Shown here: in pieces, positions 51,880 to 60,214 of the stretch | How positions within the stretch are numbered: the first letter of the stretch is position 1 | Layout of the letters: the number at the start of each line of letters is the position of its first letter | Assembly: GCF_016616235.1 (NCBI RefSeq) | Contig: NZ_CP067100.1 | Coordinates: 3,345,001-3,409,000 of the forward strand | Source of the DNA: Bradyrhizobium diazoefficiens | GTDB taxonomy: Bacteria; Pseudomonadota; Alphaproteobacteria; Rhizobiales; Xanthobacteraceae | Direction of reading: 5' to 3' | DNA: 64,000 nucleotides | Program-made: the position numbers and the translations under genes | The notes under the pieces: generated by a model | The model's input: the letters and a program-made list of their open reading frames with translations, nothing else | Told to the model about the DNA's origin: nothing | The model's database searches: none

Positions 51880-52510
51880 GATCTTGCGTTGCCCGACGGG
51901 CAAAACACCCAAAAAGCTGGTCAACCCGCGCAGTCAAAAATATTCCACTTTACCGAAATTCGGAAATCACGTATGTGTTGCCGCAACCCGGCCCAAGGAA
52001 GAGGGGCGTATCGCGATCGTCACGAACGCGGGCCGGGCGGCGGTGGACGTGGGCCACACTGGTGCGAAGGGCTTTGCAGGGCGGGAAACCGTGAGCGAGG
52101 CACGTCGCACGCACGACCGGTATGATCCGCGTACGGCCAAATCGTGTCGTCCTGGCGCCCGGGGTCTGTGCGCCAAGTCTTGTGGTGATGCAAAGTGCCC
52201 AACCGGGCACGCGCGTCAGTTATCGGCAAGGCGACGGGGGCAATAGTGCATCGCTCCCCGGGGAGAGCACGACATAAGCCGTTCCAACCACTGCGCAGGG
52301 AAGGCCGGGATGTCCTGGCTACACCTGTATGCCGCTGTGCAAACTTCTTAACGCAACTTCGCACAGTGGACCGCGGGTGCCAGCGGGCTCCCGGCCTTCC
52401 CTGCGCCCTCTTTCAATTGAGGGTGAGGTAATAAGGCAAAGCTCGGGCGAAATGCGCCGCGAGGATGCGAAGCTGTGTCTGCGATTGACATGCGAATAAT
52501 GAAGCGACCG
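51880..52510. repeat. long non-coding repeat element with a strong inverted repeat
   Basis: This stretch of about 630 bases has no credible gene. From memory, similar sequence recurs in many Bradyrhizobium and related genomes and often yields spurious hypothetical ORFs. It opens GCGTTGCCCGACGGGCAAA and contains an 18-bp perfect inverted repeat near its right end (52292-52309/52389-52406). Its sequence seems conserved outside coding logic, so an RNA or DNA-structure function is possible. The claim of recurrence is recollection, not a search. Confidence 0.6.
52292..52406 (+). ncRNA. candidate structured RNA or stem with 18-bp base
   Basis: GCGCAGGGAAGGCCGGGA pairs perfectly with its complement 79 bases downstream. 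Within the loop CTGTGC (52335-52340) pairs with GCACAG (52361-52366), with TTAAC in between, giving a second stem. A further CCCTC...GAGGG hairpin follows at about 52406-52424. The layout resembles a long-stem RNA. There is no T-run terminator, and neither expression nor strand can be seen from sequence. Confidence 0.4.
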
Positions 52511-52525
52511 TGTCACTCACACTCC

Positions 52526-52603
52526 GTCATTGCGAGCGCAGCGAAGCAATCCAGAGTCTTTCCGCGGAGGGATTCTGGATTGCTTCGCTGCGCTCGCAAT
52601 GAC
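52526..52603. repeat. 30-bp perfect inverted repeat (REP-like)
   Basis: The left arm (52526-52555) begins GTCATTGCGAGCGCAGCGAA and the right arm (52574-52603) is its exact complement, with an 18-base loop. This is the longest perfect stem in the window and a well-known dispersed type in rhizobia. Confidence 0.9.
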
Positions 52604-52632
52604 GATGTTGAAACAGCTTCGCCCGAAACCGC

Positions 52633-52697
52633 GCTCTCGTGCCCCGGACGCAGCGCAGCGTCTCTTCGACGGTGCGCGGCAGGGCCGGGGCCCATGT
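52633..52697 (+). repeat. REP-like repeat, copy D
   Basis: A related version of copy A with several changes (GTGCCCCGGACGCAGCGC, then CCGGGGCCCATGTC at the end). It pairs in inverted orientation with copy E just downstream, forming a BIME-like pair. Confidence 0.7.
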
Positions 52698-52717
52698 CGC
52701 AGCTATCCGTGTGGCTG

Positions 52718-52776
52718 CTGGGTCCCGGCTCTGCGCCGCACCGCTACGCGCTGCGTCGAGTCCGGGACGCGAGAGT
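52718..52776 (-). repeat. REP-like repeat, copy E (inverted)
   Basis: Reverse-orientation copy beginning CTGGGTCCCGGCTCTGCG and ending GTCCGGGACGCGAGAG. It ends eight bases before the SDR stop codon. Confidence 0.75.
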
Positions 52777-52783
52777 GCAGTGG

Positions 52784-53569
52784 CTAAACCGGTTTGCCCG
52801 TATACGGCATCGATGCGGTCAGGCCGCCGTCCACCGGGAACGCCTGGCCGTTGACATACGAGGCCTCGTCGCTGGCCAGGAACAATCCCATCGCCGCGAG
52901 CTCGTGCGGCTGGCCGGGGCGCTTGAGCGGATTGAGCTGGCCGATCTTGTCCTGGGTGCCGCGCTCTTTCGCACGGTCGAAGATCGGTTTCGTCATGCCG
53001 GTTTCGATCAAGCCGGGGCAGACTGCGTTGATGCGCACGCCGGTGCCGGTGAGCGAAGACGCCGTGGTCTGCACCAGCGAGATCACGCCGGCCTTGCTGG
53101 CGGCATAAGGATGCCCGCTGGCGCCGGCCTTGAGGCCCGCGACGGATGCCGTCAGCACGATCGCGCCGGATTGCTGCTTCACCATGTGCGGCATCGCATG
53201 CTTCACCGCGAGGAATGGCCCGATCAGATTGACGCGCAAGACCTCCTGCCAGTGCTCGACGGTCTGCTCGCCGAGCGGGACCAGTCCGCCGCTGATGCCG
53301 GCATTGGCCCAGATCACGTCGAGCCTTCCATGCGTCTTCACCGCCTTGTCGATCATGGCGATGACGTCCGTCTCCGAGCCGGCATCCGCCACCATTGCTT
53401 CGGCGACGCCGCCGGCCTTCTTGATCTCGTCAACCGTCTCCTTCACCGCCTCGGTACGATCGACCGCGATCAGGTTTGCGCCTTCTTTGGTGAACAGCAG
53501 CGCAGCCGCGCGGCCGATGCCGCTGCCCGCGCCGGTGATGATGACGGATTTGCCTTGCAGGCGGCCCAT
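52784..53569 (-). CDS. SDR-family NAD(P)-dependent oxidoreductase
   Basis: The 261-residue short-chain dehydrogenase has TGAGSGIG (residues 12-19), the NAG strand (IWANAGISGG), the catalytic Ser (LTASVAG) and the YAASK pair, then NAVCPGLIETG. It would act on an alcohol, ketone or sugar. GGGGAG precedes the ATG at 53569. It is divergent from the histidine phosphatase gene. The substrate is unknown. Confidence 0.9.
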   Translation of the reverse strand: MGRLQGKSVIITGAGSGIGRAAALLFTKEGANLIAVDRTEAVKETVDEIKKAGGVAEAMVADAGSETDVIAMIDKAVKTHGRLDVIWANAGISGGLVPLGEQTVEHWQEVLRVNLIGPFLAVKHAMPHMVKQQSGAIVLTASVAGLKAGASGHPYAASKAGVISLVQTTASSLTGTGVRINAVCPGLIETGMTKPIFDRAKERGTQDKIGQLNPLKRPGQPHELAAMGLFLASDEASYVNGQAFPVDGGLTASMPYTGKPV

Positions 53570-53703
53570 GCGTTTCTCCCCTTGGTTTGCTCCGCGACGC
53601 TTGCCGCGCGACGGAATTTCAAACAGAATTTCAAACGGCAAAGTGTCTTGAGACACGTTCGCTCCTCACGTACAGCGACATCACACGGGATGGAAGGGTT
53701 TCG

Positions 53704-54402
53704 ATGATGTCCGACTCCGGCAAGAAGGTCGTCACGACGCGGTGGTGGTGGGTCCGTCACGCGCCGGTGCGCAATGACGGCGGCAACATCTACGGGCAGA
53801 GCGATATCGCCTGCGACACCAGCGACACCTACGTGTTCAATGCTGTTGCCAAGGTGCTGCCACGCAAGGCGATCTGGTATTCGAGCAATCTGATGCGCAC
53901 CCACCAGACCGCAGAGGCGATCTGGGCGGCGGGCTACCCGCGGCCGGCCTCGATGAAGCGGGAGGCCGATCTCGCCGAGCAGAATCTCGGGCGCTGGCAG
54001 GGCATGAATCGCGCCGAGTTCGTCGCCAGCCGCCCTGTCGGCACGAGCTGGTTCGCCGACATCAACGAGCCCGCGCCCGGCGGCGAAAGCTTCATGGATC
54101 TCTACAACCGCACGCGCCGCACCATCGAGCGGATCAATATCGAGGCGGCCGGCCAGGACGTGATCGCGGTCGCCCATGGCGGCACCATCAAGGCAGCGGT
54201 CGGACTCGCGCTCGGCGATCTGCCGGAGCAGGGGCTCGCGTTCGATATCGACAATGTCTCGGTCACACGGCTCGATTATTTTGCGAGTCCCGAGCGCAGC
54301 GTCTGGCGGCTGCCGATGGTGAACCAGCAGCCCTGGATCGCCGACGATGCGCATGCGGCGATGCATCAGCCGGCGGGGCCGGAAGTCAAGAAGCTCGCCT
54401 GA
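53704..54402 (+). CDS. histidine phosphatase-family protein
   Basis: The 232-residue protein has the RHA phosphohistidine motif early (WWVRHAPVRND, His19), the second His in AVAHGGT, and the Glu-containing ESFMDLYNRTRR. Such proteins dephosphorylate small molecules or proteins. A double-Met start and no signal peptide indicate a cytosolic location. It precedes the second SDR gene by 69 bases on the same strand. Confidence 0.86.
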   Translation: MMSDSGKKVVTTRWWWVRHAPVRNDGGNIYGQSDIACDTSDTYVFNAVAKVLPRKAIWYSSNLMRTHQTAEAIWAAGYPRPASMKREADLAEQNLGRWQGMNRAEFVASRPVGTSWFADINEPAPGGESFMDLYNRTRRTIERINIEAAGQDVIAVAHGGTIKAAVGLALGDLPEQGLAFDIDNVSVTRLDYFASPERSVWRLPMVNQQPWIADDAHAAMHQPAGPEVKKLA

Positions 54403-54471
54403 GCAATTGCGCGTTCGCGCGGACGCGGCGTAAGCTCCGCGCCAAATCAAATCGTACTCTGGGAGGAAAGC

Positions 54472-55239
54472 ATGACCTTGTTCGACATGAAGGGGAAAGT
54501 CGCCGTCATCACCGGCTCGACGCGCGGCATCGGGCTTGCGATCGCCGAGCGCATGGCCGAGCACGGCGCCAAGGTCGTGATCTCCTCGCGCAAGGCCGAT
54601 GTCTGCGACGAGGTGGCGAAGGGCATCAACGACAGATACGGCAAGGGCACCGCAGTCGCGATCGCCGCCAACATCTCGTCAAAGGAAAATCTGCAAAACC
54701 TCGTGGACGAGAGCAACCGCGCGTTCGGCAAGATCGACGTGCTGGTCTGTAACGCGGCGTCGAACCCGTATTACGGCCCGCTCGCCGGCATCTCCGACGA
54801 TCAGTTCAGAAAAATTCTCGACAACAACATCGTCGCCAACAACTGGCTGATCTCGATGGTGGTGCCGCAGATGATCGAGCGCAAGGACGGCTCGGTCATC
54901 ATCGTCTCCTCGATCGGCGGCCTCAAGGGCTCGACCATCCTCGGCGCCTACGCGATCTCCAAGGCCGCCGACATGCAGCTCGCGCGCAACCTCGCCTGCG
55001 AATACGGCAAGCACAACATCCGCGTGAACTGCATCGCGCCCGGCCTGATCAAGACCGATTTCGCGAAAGCGCTATGGGACAATCCGGAGAATTTGAAAGC
55101 CTCGACCTCGCGCTCGCCGCTGCTCCGCATCGGCATCCCCGACGAGATCGCGGGCGCGGCGGTGTTCCTGGGCTCCAAGGCCGGCGACTTCATGACCGGC
55201 CAGACCATGGTGATCGATGGCGGCGCGACGATCAGTTGA
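54472..55239 (+). CDS. SDR-family oxidoreductase
   Basis: The 255-residue short-chain dehydrogenase has TGSTRGIG (cofactor site), VCNAASNPYYGPLAG, VSSIGG (Ser) and YAISK, then NCIAPGLIKTDFA. SDRs of this kind often reduce beta-ketoacyl thioesters or oxidise hydroxyacyl groups. GGGAGGAAAGC gives a strong SD. Together with the ACAD, the phosphotransferase and the hydrolases, it supports a fatty-acyl breakdown theme in this stretch. Confidence 0.9.
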   Translation: MTLFDMKGKVAVITGSTRGIGLAIAERMAEHGAKVVISSRKADVCDEVAKGINDRYGKGTAVAIAANISSKENLQNLVDESNRAFGKIDVLVCNAASNPYYGPLAGISDDQFRKILDNNIVANNWLISMVVPQMIERKDGSVIIVSSIGGLKGSTILGAYAISKAADMQLARNLACEYGKHNIRVNCIAPGLIKTDFAKALWDNPENLKASTSRSPLLRIGIPDEIAGAAVFLGSKAGDFMTGQTMVIDGGATIS

Positions 55240-55280
55240 AGGAATTGCGCGAGAAGGGGCACGCGGCCGCTCAAAACACA

Positions 55281-55400
55281 GCTGTCATCGTCCGCGAAGG
55301 CGGATGATCCAGTACTCTGCGGCCCACATTGGAGAGCTCGCTCTCACCACATCTGCCGCGGCGTACGGGATGCCCCGCTTTCGCGGGGCATGACGGCGAG
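55281..55400. repeat. intergenic repeat with GC hairpin
   Basis: The segment contains CTGTCATCGTCCGCGAAGG and, later, a stem GATGCCCCGC/GCGGGGCATG around TTTC. It matches a common type of Bradyrhizobium intergenic repeat. It lies between the convergent SDR and serine hydrolase genes and may act as a bidirectional transcript end. Confidence 0.6.
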
Positions 55401-55420
55401 AGTGAAGAAACGGCGCCGCG

Positions 55421-56644
55421 TCACTCCACCGCCGCGTAAACCAGGTCCCTTACCAGCGTCCGCGTATAATCACGCTGGCCCGGGCCCTGGCTCATGAACA
55501 CCACGAACAGATCCTCCTTCGGATCGATCCAGAAGAACGTGCCGGCAATGCCGCTCCAGAAATACTGGCCGACGCTGCCGGGGAACGGCGCGATACCGGC
55601 CTCGCGGCGCACGGCGAAGCCGAGACCGAAACCGTGGCCGGGCGACAGCAGCGTGCCGTTGGTCACGACATCAGGCCCGAGATGATCGGACGCCATCAGT
55701 TCCAGCGTCTTGCGGCCGATGATCCTGTTGCCGTCGAGCGTGCCGCCGTTGCGCAGCATCAGAACGAAGCGGGCATAGTCCATCGTGGTCGAGACCAGCC
55801 CGCCGCCGCCGGACTCCATCACCGGTTGCTCGAGCATGTTGAACAGCGCGACCTTGTCGCCGGTCCAGGGATCGGCCGCGAACGGCTCGGCGAGGCGGCC
55901 GGCGTTGGCTTCGCTCGTCGAGAAGCCGGTCTCAGCCATCTGAAGCGGCGCGAGGATGCGCTCCGCGAGGTACGCGCCGAGCGACTTGCCGCTGATGATT
56001 TCGATGATGCGGCCGAGGATGTCGGTGGAGCGGCTGTAGTTGAACTCGTCGCCGGGATGGCAGACGAGGGGGAAGCTCGCCACCAGCGCGGCATGCTCGG
56101 CATTGCTGATCTTGCGGCTGCGGACGCGAGACTCCTGGTAGAGCTTGTGCACGGGGCCGTCGCCTTGGTGCTCATAGGTGAGGCCCGAGGTGTGGCGGAG
56201 CAGGTCCTGCACCGTCATCGGCCGCCTGGCCGGAACCAGCTCCAGCTTGCCGCCGCTAACCACGCCCACCTTCTGGTCGGCGAATTCCGGGATGAACTTG
56301 GCGACGGGGTCGCCGAGTAGCAGATGGCCGTCCTCGACCAGCATCATGATGCCGACCGAGACGATGGGCTTGGTCATCGAGAAGATCCGGAAGATCGAAT
56401 CAAGCGCCATCGGCGTCGAGCTCGCCGGGCTCTGCTTGCCGAGCGCCTCGAACCAGCCGACTTGGCCGCCCCTCGCCACCAGCACGGTCACGCCGGGCAC
56501 GGTTCCCTTGTCGATCTCGCGTTTGAACGCGTCCGACATCGCCTCGAGGCGGAGCCGCGACAGGCCGAGTGCTTCGGTCTTCGCCTCGGGCAATGGCGGG
56601 GTTTTCGGCGCGGTTGTGGAAGATAGGGCGGCTGTCGCGGTCAT
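55421..56644 (-). CDS. serine hydrolase, beta-lactamase/EstB-like fold
   Basis: The 407-residue protein has SMTK (Ser89, Lys92) and FNYSRS, where the usual YxN is Tyr203-Ser-Arg205, a variant of the second motif. A C-terminal GIAGTFFWIDPKEDL contains the third-motif region. It is probably an esterase or transacylase rather than a beta-lactamase, like EstB-type proteins. There is no signal peptide. It is the last gene before tRNA-Trp, on the opposite strand to the ribosomal cluster. Confidence 0.87.
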   Translation of the reverse strand: MTATAALSSTTAPKTPPLPEAKTEALGLSRLRLEAMSDAFKREIDKGTVPGVTVLVARGGQVGWFEALGKQSPASSTPMALDSIFRIFSMTKPIVSVGIMMLVEDGHLLLGDPVAKFIPEFADQKVGVVSGGKLELVPARRPMTVQDLLRHTSGLTYEHQGDGPVHKLYQESRVRSRKISNAEHAALVASFPLVCHPGDEFNYSRSTDILGRIIEIISGKSLGAYLAERILAPLQMAETGFSTSEANAGRLAEPFAADPWTGDKVALFNMLEQPVMESGGGGLVSTTMDYARFVLMLRNGGTLDGNRIIGRKTLELMASDHLGPDVVTNGTLLSPGHGFGLGFAVRREAGIAPFPGSVGQYFWSGIAGTFFWIDPKEDLFVVFMSQGPGQRDYTRTLVRDLVYAAVE

Positions 56645-56796
56645 GGGCGCTCCCGGTGGCTTTTTGTTGTCGGAAACGAACTGTGACCCAGAACGCGCGG
56701 CACAAACAAGCGAAGCCAGCGCGCTTCACCCTTGCAATCCGGCCGTCCCCTGTGCTTGAAAGCGCCCCTGATCCGCGTGGCGACGCGAGGGTCCAC

Positions 56797-56872
56797 AGGA
56801 GTGTAGCTCAATTGGTAGAGCACCGGTCTCCAAAACCGGGGGTCGCAGGTTCGAGCCCTGCCACTCCTGCCA
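56797..56872 (+). tRNA. tRNA-Trp (anticodon CCA)
   Basis: The 76-nt cloverleaf has acceptor AGGAGTG/CACTCCT, D-arm AGCTCAATTGGTAGAGC, anticodon CCA in GTCTCCAAAAC and T-arm GTTCGAGCC, with encoded CCA end. It precedes secE, the typical order in alphaproteobacteria and many other bacteria. Confidence 0.97.
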
Positions 56873-57162
56873 GTTAGCTGCCGGCTAACCCCTTGATCCC
56901 AAACTGTTCGACGGTGCCCGTCCAGAAGCCAAGGCCGACTGGCCGCACCCGTCCATCCTTGACCTTTGACCCCATCCGCAGTATCTACCCGACACTCGCT
57001 GCCGGCCCGCTGAGATGCGGATATCCGGCGCGGCTTTGAAATCCCCGAACAATCGAGCCCGATTTCCGGCTCATCCTTCGAGACAGAGGGCTGGGCCAAC
57101 GGCGGCTGTTCGGAATCCCTGAAATTCAGTTGCGTCTGTCGACGGACGTTGGACATCAAGCG

Positions 57163-57354
57163 ATGGCAGTCAGCCCGTTCAAGTTCTTGCAGGAAGTGCG
57201 CTCGGAGACCGCCAAGGTCACCTGGCCGACCCGTCGTGAGACCACGATCACCACCATCATGGTGTTCGTCATGGTCGCTGTGGCCTCGGTCTTCTTCTTC
57301 GCCGCCGACCAGATCATCCGCTACCTCATCACCTTCCTTCTGGGCATTCACTGA
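57163..57354 (+). CDS. secE: preprotein translocase subunit SecE
   Basis: SecE clamps the SecY channel for protein export. The 63-residue single-helix form typical of alphaproteobacteria has the FKFLQEVRSETAKVTWPTRRET cytosolic helix and a C-terminal membrane helix. Its stop overlaps the nusG ATG by one base (TGATG), so translation is coupled. Confidence 0.96.
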   Translation: MAVSPFKFLQEVRSETAKVTWPTRRETTITTIMVFVMVAVASVFFFAADQIIRYLITFLLGIH

Positions 57355-57914
57355 TGGCAACAGCAGCCGCCGCAACCCAATCGTCCGACAAGCGCTGGTA
57401 CATCGTCCACGCCTATTCGAACTTCGAGAAGAAGGTCGCCGAATCGATCCGCGAGCAGGCCAAGCAGCGCGGGCTCGAGGATCTGTTCGAACTGGTGCTG
57501 GTTCCGACCGAGAAGGTCACGGAAGTGCGCCGCGGCCGCAAGATCGATGCCGAGCGCAAGTTCTTCCCCGGCTACGTGCTGGTGAAGATGAAGCTGACCG
57601 ACGAGGCGTTTCATCTGATCAAGAACACGCCGAAGGTCACGGGCTTCCTCGGCGCGGAAAACAAGCCGATGCCGATCTCGGAAGCCGAGGCCATGCGCAT
57701 CCTGCACCAGGTGCAGGAGGGCGTAGAACGGCCGAAGGCGTCGGTGTCGTTCGAGATCGGCGAGAACGTGCGCGTGGCTGACGGCCCGTTCGCCTCGTTC
57801 TCGGGTGTGGTGGAGGAAATCGACGAGGCGCGCTCGCGCGTGAAGGTCGCGGTGTCGATCTTCGGCCGCGCGACGCCGGTGGAACTGGAATTCGGTCAGG
57901 TCGAGAAGGTCTGA
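57354..57914 (+). CDS. nusG: transcription factor NusG
   Basis: NusG binds RNA polymerase and Rho or ribosomal protein S10. The 186-residue protein has the NGN domain (WYIVHAYSNFEKKVAESI, RKFFPGYVLVKMK, VTGFLG) and the KOW domain at the end (GENVRVADGPFASFSGVVEEID). The start codon overlaps the secE stop. It precedes rplK by 130 bases. Confidence 0.97.
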   Translation: MATAAAATQSSDKRWYIVHAYSNFEKKVAESIREQAKQRGLEDLFELVLVPTEKVTEVRRGRKIDAERKFFPGYVLVKMKLTDEAFHLIKNTPKVTGFLGAENKPMPISEAEAMRILHQVQEGVERPKASVSFEIGENVRVADGPFASFSGVVEEIDEARSRVKVAVSIFGRATPVELEFGQVEKV

Positions 57915-58044
57915 CCGGACGAGGCGCGAGGCTTTGGTCTCGCGCAACAAGAGGCCGTGGGAGGGAGAGGGCGGTCGCCAGCCGCATCCGACCCAGACCA
58001 CGAACCTGAAACCGCCGGCCTTGCCGGCACAACAGGAGTGATAC

Positions 58045-58473
58045 ATGGCAAAGAAAGTGACCGGATACCTGAAGCTTCAGGTCCCGGCCGGTGCGGCGAA
58101 TCCTTCGCCCCCGATCGGTCCCGCGCTCGGTCAGCGTGGTCTCAACATCATGGAGTTCTGCAAGGCGTTCAACGCCCAGACCCAGAAGGAAGAGAAGAAC
58201 ACCCCGATTCCCGTCGTGATCACGATCTACGCCGATCGTTCGTTCACGTTCGAGATGAAGACGCCTCCGATGTCCTACTTCCTCAAGCAGGCCGCAAAAA
58301 TCCAGTCCGGCTCGAAAGCGCCGGGCCGTGACAAGGCCGGCAAGGTGACCAAAGCGCAGGTGCGCGAGATCGCCGAGAAGAAGATGAAGGACTTGAATTG
58401 CGACAGCATCGAATCGGCCATGAAGATGGTCGAGGGCTCGGCCCGTTCGATGGGTTTGGAAGTGGCGGGGTAA
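58045..58473 (+). CDS. rplK: 50S ribosomal protein L11
   Basis: L11 forms the base of the stalk and binds the GTPase-associated region of 23S rRNA. The 142-residue sequence has the L11 core ([31 protein letters not shown], and later [22 protein letters not shown]). The strong AGGAGTG SD precedes the ATG. rplA follows after six bases. Confidence 0.98.
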   Translation: MAKKVTGYLKLQVPAGAANPSPPIGPALGQRGLNIMEFCKAFNAQTQKEEKNTPIPVVITIYADRSFTFEMKTPPMSYFLKQAAKIQSGSKAPGRDKAGKVTKAQVREIAEKKMKDLNCDSIESAMKMVEGSARSMGLEVAG

Positions 58474-58479
58474 TCGGTC

Positions 58480-59172
58480 ATGGCAATCGGAAAGCGTTTG
58501 AACAAAGCCCGCGAAGGCATTGACCGTGAAAAGCTTTACCCCCTCGCGGACGCCATCAAGATGGTCAAGGAACGCGCGAAAGCGAAGTTCGACGAGACCA
58601 TCGAGGTCGCGATCAATCTCGGCGTCGATCCGCGCCACGCCGACCAGATGGTCCGCGGCGTCGTGACCCTGCCGAACGGCACCGGCCGCACGCTCCGCGT
58701 CGGCGTGTTCGCCCGCGGCGCCAAGGCGGACGAGGCCAAGGCTGCCGGTGCCGACGTCGTCGGTGCCGAGGACCTGGTCGAGAAGGTGCAGAACGGCACG
58801 ATCGAGTTCGACCGCTGCATCGCTACCCCCGACATGATGCCGCTGGTCGGCCGTCTCGGTAAGGTGCTGGGCCCGCGCGGCCTAATGCCGAACCCGAAGA
58901 TCGGCACCGTGACCATGGACGTCACCGGTGCGGTGAAGGGTGCGAAGGGCGGCTCGGTCGAGTTCCGTGTCGAGAAGGCCGGCATCCTGCAGGCCGGCGT
59001 CGGCAAGGCCTCGTTCTCCGAGGAGAAGCTGGTCGAGAACATCAAGGCTCTGGCCGATGCTGTCTCGAAGGCGAAGCCGGCCGGCTCGAAGGGCACCTAC
59101 ATCCAGCGCGTTGCGGTGTCCTCGACGATGGGCCCCGGCGTGAAGGTCGAGCCGGGCACCATTCTCGGCTAA
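58480..59172 (+). CDS. rplA: 50S ribosomal protein L1
   Basis: L1 binds the L1 stalk of 23S rRNA and its own mRNA for autogenous control. The 230-residue protein shows the L1 core ([52 protein letters not shown]). It is co-transcribed with rplK. A strong hairpin follows, before an unusual dehydrogenase gene. Confidence 0.98.
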   Translation: MAIGKRLNKAREGIDREKLYPLADAIKMVKERAKAKFDETIEVAINLGVDPRHADQMVRGVVTLPNGTGRTLRVGVFARGAKADEAKAAGADVVGAEDLVEKVQNGTIEFDRCIATPDMMPLVGRLGKVLGPRGLMPNPKIGTVTMDVTGAVKGAKGGSVEFRVEKAGILQAGVGKASFSEEKLVENIKALADAVSKAKPAGSKGTYIQRVAVSSTMGPGVKVEPGTILG

Positions 59173-59191
59173 GTCTGGAAATTGCATGAGG

Positions 59192-59227
59192 CGAGGGGCG
59201 GAATTGGGCAACCGATTCCGCCCCTCG
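59192..59227 (+). terminator. hairpin terminator after rplA
   Basis: A perfect 13-bp stem (CGAGGGGCGGAAT and its complement) with a ten-base loop lies 20 bases after the rplA stop, followed by TCGTTTG. It suggests rplKA transcription mostly ends before the dehydrogenase gene. Confidence 0.8.
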
Positions 59228-59302
59228 TCGTTTGTGGCGGCGTTGACCGGAAACAACAACAATGGCTGACAAGGTCCTGATCTATTCACGCTCCCGAAGT
59301 CG

Positions 59303-60214
59303 ATGACGGCGCGCTTTGCCGAGCGGTTCGACCTGCTCGACACCGGTAGCAAGCCCGCGCGGGAGGTTTTCGCGGCCGAGGAGCTGAGCGACATCCGTGC
59401 GCTGCTGACGGCGGGCGGCACGCCGCTCGGCGCTGAGGCGATGGACTTCTTCCCAAAGCTCGGCGCGATCGTCTGCTACGGCACCGGCTATGACGGCGTC
59501 GACCTGAAAGCCGCCGCCGCGCGCAACATCGCGGTCGGGCACAGCCCCGGCGCCAATGCCGCCTCGGTGGCCGACCTCGCGATGTCGCTGATGCTGGCCA
59601 CGACGCGGCGGATTTTGGTTGCCGACCAATATGTCCGCAGCGGCGACTGGGCCGCGTCGAAGCGATCGCCGATGATGCGGCCGCAGGCCGGCATGCCTGG
59701 CCGCCGCATCGGCGTCTTCGGCATGGGCGAGATCGGTCGCAAGATCGCCGCGCGCTGCGCCGCCTTCGAGAGCGAGGTCGGCTATTTCAGCCGCAGCCAA
59801 TACGATCTGCCCTATCAATATTTCCCGTCGCTGGAGGCGCTCGCCGACTGGTGCAGCGTGCTGATGATCGCGGTCCGGGCAGGGGCGGAGACGCAGCACG
59901 TCGTCAATGCGGATATCCTGGGGCGCCTCGGCGCGGACGGCTATGTCGTCAACATCTCCCGCGGCTCGGTGATCGACGAGAAGGCCTTGGTCGCGGCGCT
60001 CACCGACAAGGCCATCGCCGGCGCCGGCCTCGACGTCTTCGAGAAGGAACCGCACGCGCCCGACGCGCTGACCGCGCTCCCCAACGTCGTGCTCGCCCCG
60101 CATATCGGCGGCCACACCCTGGACTCGCACGTCGCCATGCAGAACTGCGTGCTGGCGAACCTGACCGCATTCTTCGCGGGCAGGCCACTGCCTTATGAAG
60201 TCAAATCGGCCTGA
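59303..60214 (+). CDS. 2-hydroxyacid dehydrogenase, 5' end frameshifted
   Basis: The 303-residue D-isomer-specific dehydrogenase has GHSPGANAASVADL, the Rossmann fingerprint GVFGMGEIG, CSVLMIAVRAGAETQHV, SRGSVID and AGLDVFEKEP with AP-HIGG (catalytic His). It would reduce glyoxylate or hydroxypyruvate with NAD(P)H. A preceding ATG at 59262 opens MADKVLIYSR, which should run into LPKSMTARFAERFD, but one base appears to be missing, so the frame hits TGA after 14 codons. Translation from the ATG at 59303 would give a slightly short protein. It sits between rplA and rplJ. Confidence 0.85.
   Translation: MTARFAERFDLLDTGSKPAREVFAAEELSDIRALLTAGGTPLGAEAMDFFPKLGAIVCYGTGYDGVDLKAAAARNIAVGHSPGANAASVADLAMSLMLATTRRILVADQYVRSGDWAASKRSPMMRPQAGMPGRRIGVFGMGEIGRKIAARCAAFESEVGYFSRSQYDLPYQYFPSLEALADWCSVLMIAVRAGAETQHVVNADILGRLGADGYVVNISRGSVIDEKALVAALTDKAIAGAGLDVFEKEPHAPDALTALPNVVLAPHIGGHTLDSHVAMQNCVLANLTAFFAGRPLPYEVKSA

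Noticed and set aside
51878..52246. A 122-codon frame in the long repeat element
   Set aside because: Composition is Arg/Lys/Gly-rich with no SD, and the sequence seems conserved as DNA rather than protein. Kept as a non-coding repeat.
55421..56644. A true class C beta-lactamase
   Set aside because: The fold motifs are present but the second motif is a YSR variant and there is no signal peptide, which points to an esterase-like relative.
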